Assembly: GCA_022014155.1 (NCBI GenBank)
Contig: JAKLLS010000022.1
Location: 1 to 36,943, forward strand
Direction of reading: 5' to 3'
Length of the DNA stretch: 36,943 bases
DNA from: Marinobacter sp.
GTDB lineage: Bacteria > Pseudomonadota > Gammaproteobacteria > Pseudomonadales > Oleiphilaceae
Each line of letters starts with the position of its first letter. Position 1 is the stretch's first letter. The position numbers and the translations under genes were made by a program. This document shows positions 29,444-36,943 of the stretch, piece by piece. The notes under the pieces are model-generated. The model had not been told where the DNA came from. It saw only the letters and a program-made list of their open reading frames with translations, and made no database searches.

Positions 29444-30613
29444 ATGTCTGAGTCCACAAACAAAGCCGACGTGGTTCCCGGTATCCGCGAGATGCTGACC
29501 CGGCTGATTGCCCTGCCATCCATCAGCAGTGCAACACCGGACTGGGATCACAGCAACGAGGCGGTAGTAAGAACGCTGGCGGAATGGCTGGAACCGCTGG
29601 GGTTCACGGTGGAGCTGATGGAAGTGCCTGGCATGCCAGGCAAGTTCAACATGATTGCCACCCTGGGCAGTGGGCCGGGTGGGCTGGTGTTGTCGGGGCA
29701 CACCGATACCGTGCCTTTTGACGATAAGCGTTGGCAGAGCGACCCATTTACCCTGACCGAGCGTGATGATCGCTGGTACGGGCTGGGTACCTGCGATATG
29801 AAAGGGTTTTTTCCGCTCGCCATTGAGGCGGCGCGCGAGTTTGCTGACCAGGATCTGAAGCAGCCGCTGATCATTCTTGCCACGGCGGATGAAGAAAGTT
29901 CGATGAACGGTGCCAGGGCCCTGGCGGAAGCGGGACGTCCGAAAGCCCGCTATGCCGTGATCGGGGAACCGACCAATCTCAGGCCGGTGCGAATGCACAA
30001 GGGGATCATGATGGAGCGGCTGGCGTTCGAGGGCCAGTCCGGTCATTCCTCAGATCCTTCCCTTGGCCGCAACGCCCTGGAAGGAATGCACGAAGCGCTC
30101 GGAGAGCTATTGTCCTTGCGCTCGGTCTGGCAGGAGAAATACCGGAACCCGAATTTCAGGGTTGAGGTACCGACCATGAACCTGGGATGCATTCATGGTG
30201 GCGATAACCCCAACCGGATCTGTGCCAACTGTGAGTTGCATTTTGATTTGCGGCCCCTGCCCGGGATGGATATGGCCTCCCTGCGCCAGGCAATCCTCGA
30301 CAAGCTGCAGCCGGTTGCTGAGCGTCGCGAGCTGTCCATGGTATTTGAGCCGTTGTTTGATGGCGTGCCGCCGTTCGAAACGCCAGCGGATGCGCAGCTG
30401 GTCAGGGCCTGTGAGAAACTGACCGGCCATACCGCCCATGCCGTGGCGTTTGCCACCGAAGCACCCTGGCTGCAGAAGCTGGGGCTGGAAACCCTGGTCA
30501 TGGGGCCAGGGTCGATTGATCAGGCGCACCAGCCGGACGAGTTCCTGGAACTGTCCCAGCTGGATCCGACCGTACGTATCCTCAAGGGATTGATCAAACA
30601 GTTTTGCCTGTAA
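29444..30613 (+). CDS. argE: acetylornithine deacetylase
   Basis: VLSGHTDTVPFD, GLGTCDMKGFFPLAIEAAREF, ATADEESSMNGARALAEAG, IGEPTNLRPVRMHKG; M20 peptidase fold. ATG at 29444 preferred. Confidence 0.93.
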   Translation: MSESTNKADVVPGIREMLTRLIALPSISSATPDWDHSNEAVVRTLAEWLEPLGFTVELMEVPGMPGKFNMIATLGSGPGGLVLSGHTDTVPFDDKRWQSDPFTLTERDDRWYGLGTCDMKGFFPLAIEAAREFADQDLKQPLIILATADEESSMNGARALAEAGRPKARYAVIGEPTNLRPVRMHKGIMMERLAFEGQSGHSSDPSLGRNALEGMHEALGELLSLRSVWQEKYRNPNFRVEVPTMNLGCIHGGDNPNRICANCELHFDLRPLPGMDMASLRQAILDKLQPVAERRELSMVFEPLFDGVPPFETPADAQLVRACEKLTGHTAHAVAFATEAPWLQKLGLETLVMGPGSIDQAHQPDEFLELSQLDPTVRILKGLIKQFCL

Positions 30614-30637
30614 GGTACAGGTCATCAGGAGAAACGA

Positions 30638-31945
30638 TTGAAATCTAACGACTGGCTGCATGGGTTCCGCCATTCTTCCCCCTATATCAACACCCACCGT
30701 GGGCGTACGGTGGTGTTGACCATCGGCGGGGATGCGATCGCCCATGACAACTTCATCAACATTATCCATGACATCGCACTGCTGAGCAGTCTGGGTATAC
30801 GTCTGGTGGTGGTGTTCGGAGCCAGGCCGCAGATTCAGCAGAGACTGGACGAAGCCGGGGTTGAATCGTCGTTTCATCGTGATCTGCGGGTGACCCGTGA
30901 ACAACAATTGCCCCTGGTGTTGCAGGCCATAGGCGGGCTGCGGGCTTACCTGGAAAGTCAGCTGTCCATGGGGCTGGTGAATTCACCCATGCACAATGCC
31001 CGCATTCGCGTCAGTGGTGGCAATTTTGTGGCCGCACGCCCGGTTGGCGTTCTCGACGGTGTCGATTTCGGGTATACCGGCCGCGTTCGTCGGGTGGATG
31101 TGGCCGGCATAGAGAAGCTGCTGGAGCTTGGGCATATCGTCCTGTTGCCGCCCCAAGGGTATTCCCCCACCGGAGACGCCTTCAACCTGTCCTACGAGGA
31201 TGTCGGCAGCCAGGTGGCGGCAGCCCTGCAGGCTGAAAAACTGATCATGTTCATCGACGATCAGGGGCTGCTGGAGTCTGATGGCTCACTGATTCGCGAA
31301 TTGTCCGCACGACAGGCCAATGAGCGGCTGGCCGCAGGCGCTGTCACCGGCCACGATGCGGCATTACTGAAGGCCGCCGGCGACGCCTGCGTCAAAGGCG
31401 TGCGCCGGTCACACATCATCAGCTACGTGAACGACGGTGCGCTGCTGGAGGAACTGTTCACCCGTGATGGCTCCGGTACGCTGGTCAGTGGTGACCATTA
31501 CGAGCAAATCCGCCAGGCCCGGGTGGAGGACATTGGTGGGGTGCTGGAACTGATTCAGCCACTGGAAGAGCAGGGCATTCTGGTGCGCCGTTCGCGGGAG
31601 ATGCTGGAAACAGAAATTGACCGGTTCGTGGTCGCGGAGCGGGACGGCACCATTGTCGGTTGTGCCGCGCTGTATCATTACCCTGATGAAGGCGCGGGTG
31701 AGCTGTCGTGTTTCGCGGTGGATCCGAACTATCGTCGTTCCGGAAGGGGGGACGATATACTCGCGATGGTGGAAAAGCTGGCACGGGAGCAGGGCGTTCA
31801 GCGGTTATTTGTGCTGACGACCCAGACGGAGCATTGGTTCCGGGAGCGGGGTTTCCAGCCCTCCACGGTGCAGGCGTTACCGGGGCCCAAACTGGCGTCG
31901 TATAACACCCAGCGTAATTCAAAGGTGTTCGTCAAAACGCTGTGA
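30638..31945 (+). CDS. argA: amino-acid N-acetyltransferase (N-acetylglutamate synthase)
   Basis: TTG start with RBS AGGAGA; INTHRGRTVVLTIGGDAIAHDNFINIIHDIALLSSLGIRLVVVFGARPQI (AAK-like domain), C-terminal GNAT domain LSCFAVDPNYRRSGRGDDILAMVEK. Confidence 0.95.
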   Translation: MKSNDWLHGFRHSSPYINTHRGRTVVLTIGGDAIAHDNFINIIHDIALLSSLGIRLVVVFGARPQIQQRLDEAGVESSFHRDLRVTREQQLPLVLQAIGGLRAYLESQLSMGLVNSPMHNARIRVSGGNFVAARPVGVLDGVDFGYTGRVRRVDVAGIEKLLELGHIVLLPPQGYSPTGDAFNLSYEDVGSQVAAALQAEKLIMFIDDQGLLESDGSLIRELSARQANERLAAGAVTGHDAALLKAAGDACVKGVRRSHIISYVNDGALLEELFTRDGSGTLVSGDHYEQIRQARVEDIGGVLELIQPLEEQGILVRRSREMLETEIDRFVVAERDGTIVGCAALYHYPDEGAGELSCFAVDPNYRRSGRGDDILAMVEKLAREQGVQRLFVLTTQTEHWFRERGFQPSTVQALPGPKLASYNTQRNSKVFVKTL

Positions 31946-32989
31946 CAGCTGTTCGAGTATCTGTACACGTTGTTCTTCGTCCTGCTCAGACAGCGCCATG
32001 ACCCGGTCAAAAAAGTCGTCAAAGCGGTAATCCTGTTCCTTCAGTAACTGTCGAAAGCCGGGGACATACTGGTTGTATTGACGGAACAGGGCAATGTTGG
32101 CGTTGTTGAGTGACTCAACGTGCTTCCCCAATGGGCCGGGCTCCTCCCAGTACATGGCCTGTCGGTTGTATTCGCTGACCAGTTTCGCGAACAGCTGTTC
32201 TTTTTGCTGCCTCATGGTGTCCCTGGATAGCTCTCCCTCGCGTTGGTAAAGGGTTTCCAGCTCCCGGGATGTGTTCTCTACCAGGGCCAGGGTCTGATTG
32301 CGCTGTGCCTGACGTTGCAGTGCCGCCTCGAACTGTTCGCCCTCGCCCCGTGCCTCCAGCCACAGCCGAAGACCTTCCAGTTCCACCGCGGTAGCAAAGC
32401 TCTCGTTGAACGCGGTGTCTTCGTCGATGTAGAGCACTCGATGGGCCAGTTCATGGAATATCAGTGCGACCATGCGATCATCGGACAGACTCGTGAACCC
32501 GCTGTGGAGTGGGTCGTCAAACCAGCCCAGGGTTGAATAGGCGGTCACACCGCCTATGAAGGTGTCATAGCCGCGCTCGTGGAACTGACGCTGTTCTGTT
32601 CGTGCCCCGTCAAGGTCGAAATAACCCCGGTAAGCCTGGCACCCGAGAGCCGGATAGCACCATTGATGGGGCTTGAGGGAGAATTCCGGTACCGCCACGA
32701 GGTTGACCACGACCCAGGGTCTGCCCAGTTCGGAATAGTCGGTGTAGGCATCCCCTGTGGGCAGAGCGAGGCGATTCCTGGCGAATCGTCGGGCCTGGTC
32801 CGCCAGGGTTAGCTTGCGTTTCAGTTCGGTGTCGGTGTCGGGATCGGCTACCAGGTCGTCGACCGGCTGTGAGGCCAGCATTAGCGAGACGTGACCACTA
32901 ATCGCCTGGCTGTAGTAGCCAATGGTCGAACACCCAGGGAGCACGGTTACCAGTAGCAAAAGAAGATAGATCTGATTAAGCTGTATCAT
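31919..32989 (-). CDS. predicted zinc aminopeptidase lipoprotein (DUF2265-type)
   Basis: Lipobox VTVLPGCSTIGYYSQAISGHVSLM; HELAH zinc-binding motif followed by NESFATAVE. Confidence 0.85.
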   Translation of the reverse strand: MIQLNQIYLLLLLVTVLPGCSTIGYYSQAISGHVSLMLASQPVDDLVADPDTDTELKRKLTLADQARRFARNRLALPTGDAYTDYSELGRPWVVVNLVAVPEFSLKPHQWCYPALGCQAYRGYFDLDGARTEQRQFHERGYDTFIGGVTAYSTLGWFDDPLHSGFTSLSDDRMVALIFHELAHRVLYIDEDTAFNESFATAVELEGLRLWLEARGEGEQFEAALQRQAQRNQTLALVENTSRELETLYQREGELSRDTMRQQKEQLFAKLVSEYNRQAMYWEEPGPLGKHVESLNNANIALFRQYNQYVPGFRQLLKEQDYRFDDFFDRVMALSEQDEEQRVQILEQLSQRFDEHL

Positions 32990-33070
32990 GGTTCACAATG
33001 TTATGGTGAGGCTGTCTCGCAACGGGGTTGTCCGCTATATATATTACAGACATGTTCCCCGTATAGTAGC

Positions 33071-33091
33071 AGGTGGCTCTGGCCACCTTTT
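33071..33091 (+). terminator. terminator-like hairpin in the upstream region of the PilZ/DUF1631 gene
   Basis: AGGTGGC-TCTG-GCCACCT then TTT, ~63 bp before the ATG at 33154. Confidence 0.5.
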
Positions 33092-33153
33092 CAGGGACGC
33101 TGGTCAGGGTGGATAGCTGCACCACTCTGACATTTCCGAATATCAGGTAGTTC

Positions 33154-36100
33154 ATGGACCCCAGAGAACGTCGCACAAGCCCCCGACAGCCGATCAAACT
33201 TGCGGCCCAGCTGGACCTTGGGGCAGGGGAGGCGTGGCCATGTCAGATTGCGGATTTTTGTGCTGAAGGGTTGTTTATTCGTTACTCGGGCGAAACGTCG
33301 CGCAAGCTGGAGCGCGCGATAGCCCGGGGTGCCCCCGACGAGATCACCGTTCGTTTCCGCTCCGCCGACGGTAACCGCCGTCACGAGTTGCATGTCAGTA
33401 TCGTTCGGCGAATTGAAGGCGCGATGGGGGTGCATTTTGTCCGTGCCAATCCAGATGCTGTCAGTGCGATGCTGAAGCAGTGTGGTGGCAGCCGCCACCA
33501 GGAGCGTTCCGCCCTTCGCGCACCCAGTGACCGGGTGCAGTTTATCCTCCACCAGTCCGCTCGTGCGGTTGTCCAATTTATTGAACCGCTGATGGATAGC
33601 TGTCTCGCGCAGATGATCGTGGCGCTGAAGCAGGCAGCTCAGAAAGCCTGCAGTGATCAGATGGCCAATGAGTACATGGATGCTTCTGGCCAGCTCCAGG
33701 CCCGGCAACGGGTGATTTGGCATCAAATGGCACAAAGCCTGGAGTCACCGCTCAAACCTGCCCCCAAAGGATTTCCCGGCTCTGAACTATCGGTGGTGGA
33801 TAAGGGCGAGTTTGAGGACTGGCTGACTATCCGGGTGATGGTGACCAAGGCCGACACCCAGTACAGGGGGGAGCTGCTGCAGCTCAAGCTGCGACTGGAC
33901 AAGTTAGGCATTGCCAATTCCACTGGTCACCACAACCCGCTGGGACCGTCGCTGGTGTGTGAATCATTCCATGCCGGACTGAGTCACCTGAAAGCCAGTC
34001 GTGAAGTGGAGAAAGTCTGTTTGAAGGTTTTCGAGCAGGCGGTGCTACAACAGCTGGCTCCGCTCTATCAGGAGCTGAACAACATCCTGATCCGTCATGG
34101 TGTCATGCCGGATCTGGATTTGAGTAAGTACCTGTCCGAACGGTCCACAGAGAGTGATGATCGAGCCCGGGAAGTGGCCACCAGTCAAGCGGCGGCCACA
34201 AATGAGTCCCATCAGCATACGGCTTCAGTCGCATCAGCGGCACCTGCCTCAGGACAACGGTCCGGGGGCGCCACTTCCGGTAAAACCGCGCCCGCCGAGT
34301 TTCGCAGTTACGCCAATGCTGCGCAGACAGCTTTCGCCACGGTTCGCAACCTGATCGGGACGTTGGCTGCGAGTCGATTGGCTCGGGGAGACACGGAACC
34401 CATGGCCTTCGCTCCCAATGCCCGACCACTTTCGGTCGGAGAGTTACACCGGGAACTGCAGCATTTACAGGTAGAGTCAACAGCATTACCAGAGGAGCCG
34501 GTCACACTCAGGGATCGCGTCGTCGAACACATCAGAGGCAGTGGTGATGTTGCTCTCAACGACGAGCAGCAGGAAACCCTGGATGTGGTCGATCGCTTTT
34601 TCCGCAGCGTGGTGGAAAGCCCAAAGCTCAGCGATTATGCCCAAAGCCGTATGCGCCAACTGGAAGTGCCTGTGTTGAAGGTGGTGATGCGGGATACGGC
34701 CTTTTTCGACGACAAGGAGAGCCCTGTCCGCGGGGTTATGAACCGATTGGCCCAGCTCGGTGTCAAGGGTGGGCGTATCAACCCCGTAGTGCAGCGTCGG
34801 GTTGACGAACTGATCCATCGCATTGTCACTGATTTTGAACAGGATACCGGGGTCTTTGAAGCCACGGTACAGGAACTGGATACCCTGATTGACCGTCAGA
34901 ATCTGGTTTATCGTCGCAATGTAGAGCGGGTCACTGCGGCGGCGGAAGGTGCGCAGAAAGTGTCTGACTCCAAGTCGGCCGTTACGGAGGTGCTCAACCG
35001 GAAACTGGCGGGTCGTAAAGTTCCCAAGGCGCTGTTGAGTTTGTTGGAAGGCGGATGGCGTGACCTGCTTTCGTTGACCTGGATTCGTCAGGGACCGGAC
35101 AGTCAGCTGTGGCAGGATTACCTGTCCGTGATCGACTTGCTGCTGGCATTCGCGGATGATCCCCGCGCGGGGATCAATCTGCCCGAATTGTTGCGGGTGA
35201 TTCAGGACGGTTTGTCCTCTATCTCAAGTAACCATATGCCCTCATCCCAGATTCGGGAAGAATTGAAACACTTCCTGGTGCGCAGAACCGATAAACCGCC
35301 GGAAATGGTTGAAATGCCTCCCGTCCAGACCGAAGACGACAAGCGCAAGGTGCTGTCCGAGCGGGAACGGCGCAGTCTTCAGCGCTGGGCCCAGCGTGCC
35401 CAGCAATTGCGCACCGGCGACTGGTTGAGGGACCAGGAGGATCCTGAAGATCCCCAGTACATCCGCCTGGTGTGGATCGCCCGGGGTTTCAGTCGTTTTG
35501 TGTTCGTGAATCACCAGGGTATGAGGGTGGTGGAGCTGGACCTGGATGCCCTGGCGCGTCAGATGCGCAAGGGTGTTGTCGTCCCCGACGCTCAGTATGA
35601 GCGGCCGTTGGTGGATGAAAGCCTGGATCGAATGGTCCGCAAGGTCTATGACCAGTTGTCCTGGGCCTCCACCCATGACGAATTGACCGGGCTACTGGGA
35701 CGCCGGGAGTTCGAGCGGATGTTGGACCAGCAACTGGCCCGCCATGAAGACGAACGGGCCCTGGTAAGACTGGACCTGCGTCAGTTCCGGTTGCTGAACG
35801 ATACCGCTGGTTATCAGGCAGGCGATGATGCTCTCCGCAAGGTTGCGGACCTCCTCCGTGCCCGGGTGGGTGATGGCATGCCGCTGGCGCGCTTGTCGGG
35901 GAATGAATTCGCCTGGTTATTGCCGGCAGAAACCGCATTGGCAATCACTCAGGCCATTGTGGCTGAAATCGAAGCCACGGAATTTGCCTTTGACGGTCGC
36001 TGCTACAAGTTGTCGGCCAGTGTCGGACTGGTGCCGGAATTGCCGGCCCTGACGGCCGGTGAGCGCTGGCTGCGCGCGTCTGAACACGCCCTGAAGGCGT

Positions 36101-36921
36101 CTAAGCAGCAGGGGAATGGCAGGGTTATTGAGTACTCTCTGGATGCCACTGATCAATCCCGGCAGGAACAGATTGCCGCAAAAGTGGCCAGCCTGGGCAA
36201 CCTGGACGAAGAACGCATGTTGTTGCGTTGCCAGAAGATCATTCCGTTGCATGCCAATACCCGGATGTTGTCGCAGTATGAAGTGTTGATCAGTATGTAC
36301 GATGACAGGGGTGACCTGATCACCGGTAACGATTTTGTTCGCATGGCTGAACGTTATGATCGTATGCAGGCGGTAGACCGCTGGGTGGTGGGGCGCATGC
36401 TGGACTGGTTGCGGGATAGGGCTCCGGACCCGGATCACCTTGGTGGCGTGTGTATTAACCTGTCGGGTTACTCCCTCAATGATCAGTCGTTGCTGGAATT
36501 CATTTACGACAAACTGAGTCAGAAGGAAGCGCCCATTGAGAGACTCTGGTTTGAGTTGACGGAAGCCACCGCCATCAATGACCTGAACCTGCTGGCGGAG
36601 TTCATGTCGGAGATGAAGGAGCTGGGCTGCCGTTTCTGCCTCGGCAATTTCGGTAGCGGTCCGGTGTCGTTCCAGTTGATGCGCAGCCTTCCGGTCGATC
36701 TGATCAAGCTGGACAGCGTGTTCACCAATCAGGTGGACATCAATGAAACCGACCGGGCGATGGTGCGGTCCATGGTGGATATGGCGCACTATATGAAACG
36801 GGAAGTGATCGCCTCTCAGGTTGAATCCCGTGAAGTTCTCGATATGCTGAGGCATCTGGGTGTGGATTATGCTCAGGGTTTTGTGATCGAAAAGCCTCGG
36901 CTGCTGGACAGCCTACACTAA
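33154..36921 (+). CDS. PilZ - DUF1631 - degenerate GGDEF - degenerate EAL protein (1255 aa)
   Basis: N-term RRTSPRQPIKLAAQL...DFCAEGLF (PilZ RxxxR / DxxxxG); long alpha-helical DUF1631-like central part; GGDEF-like domain with SGNEF; EAL-like domain with QYEVLISM, FELTEATAI, GNFGSG, ASQVESREVLDMLRHLGVDYAQGF. Confidence 0.88.
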   Translation: MDPRERRTSPRQPIKLAAQLDLGAGEAWPCQIADFCAEGLFIRYSGETSRKLERAIARGAPDEITVRFRSADGNRRHELHVSIVRRIEGAMGVHFVRANPDAVSAMLKQCGGSRHQERSALRAPSDRVQFILHQSARAVVQFIEPLMDSCLAQMIVALKQAAQKACSDQMANEYMDASGQLQARQRVIWHQMAQSLESPLKPAPKGFPGSELSVVDKGEFEDWLTIRVMVTKADTQYRGELLQLKLRLDKLGIANSTGHHNPLGPSLVCESFHAGLSHLKASREVEKVCLKVFEQAVLQQLAPLYQELNNILIRHGVMPDLDLSKYLSERSTESDDRAREVATSQAAATNESHQHTASVASAAPASGQRSGGATSGKTAPAEFRSYANAAQTAFATVRNLIGTLAASRLARGDTEPMAFAPNARPLSVGELHRELQHLQVESTALPEEPVTLRDRVVEHIRGSGDVALNDEQQETLDVVDRFFRSVVESPKLSDYAQSRMRQLEVPVLKVVMRDTAFFDDKESPVRGVMNRLAQLGVKGGRINPVVQRRVDELIHRIVTDFEQDTGVFEATVQELDTLIDRQNLVYRRNVERVTAAAEGAQKVSDSKSAVTEVLNRKLAGRKVPKALLSLLEGGWRDLLSLTWIRQGPDSQLWQDYLSVIDLLLAFADDPRAGINLPELLRVIQDGLSSISSNHMPSSQIREELKHFLVRRTDKPPEMVEMPPVQTEDDKRKVLSERERRSLQRWAQRAQQLRTGDWLRDQEDPEDPQYIRLVWIARGFSRFVFVNHQGMRVVELDLDALARQMRKGVVVPDAQYERPLVDESLDRMVRKVYDQLSWASTHDELTGLLGRREFERMLDQQLARHEDERALVRLDLRQFRLLNDTAGYQAGDDALRKVADLLRARVGDGMPLARLSGNEFAWLLPAETALAITQAIVAEIEATEFAFDGRCYKLSASVGLVPELPALTAGERWLRASEHALKASKQQGNGRVIEYSLDATDQSRQEQIAAKVASLGNLDEERMLLRCQKIIPLHANTRMLSQYEVLISMYDDRGDLITGNDFVRMAERYDRMQAVDRWVVGRMLDWLRDRAPDPDHLGGVCINLSGYSLNDQSLLEFIYDKLSQKEAPIERLWFELTEATAINDLNLLAEFMSEMKELGCRFCLGNFGSGPVSFQLMRSLPVDLIKLDSVFTNQVDINETDRAMVRSMVDMAHYMKREVIASQVESREVLDMLRHLGVDYAQGFVIEKPRLLDSLH

Positions 36922-36943
36922 CGCCTGACCACGGTTTGCCATG

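Noticed and set aside
28227-29519. 430-aa minus-strand ORF
   Set aside because: Antisense to the 28176-29417 gene, which has a signal anchor and fits the operon; H/Q/R-rich shadow composition.
35917-36855. 312-aa minus-strand ORF
   Set aside because: Antisense to the EAL-like domain of the 1255-aa protein; shadow ORF.

Overview
The window looks like an ordinary gammaproteobacterial chromosome segment of Pseudomonadales/Marinobacter-like type (assigned from protein style and gene order only; no search was run). It carries about 30 genes and no recognisable phage, transposon, CRISPR array, tRNA or rRNA. In order: an AidB-type acyl-CoA dehydrogenase (truncated at the left edge) behind a TetR gene; a SutA-like small protein; a lipase foldase without a lipase gene; hemB; ppk; a YdgA/DUF945 protein; coaD (-); a three-gene alcohol/aldehyde oxidation cassette (GMC oxidoreductase, Tat-signal lipoprotein, coniferyl-aldehyde-dehydrogenase-like ALDH) with a divergent TetR gene; a gluconate module (TRAP dctPQM, gntK, gntR); engB (-); cytochrome c4; dsbA; an endonuclease/exonuclease/phosphatase-family gene; rpmG-rpmB-radC (-); coaBC-dut-algC-argB; a hypothetical envelope protein; argE; argA; a zinc aminopeptidase-like lipoprotein (-); and a 1255-aa PilZ/DUF1631/GGDEF/EAL protein. 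Main second-look items: (1) the GMC/Tat/ALDH cassette, with a C-x5-C-x3-C motif like the Fe-S motif of FAD-glucose dehydrogenase and a perfect 16-bp palindrome inside its predicted promoter spacer; (2) a predicted gluconate TRAP transporter with a perfect E. coli-type GntR operator; (3) an 86-bp near-perfect hairpin between cytochrome c4 and dsbA; (4) a degenerate c-di-GMP multidomain protein; (5) an envelope protein with a C-terminal LSm-like segment.
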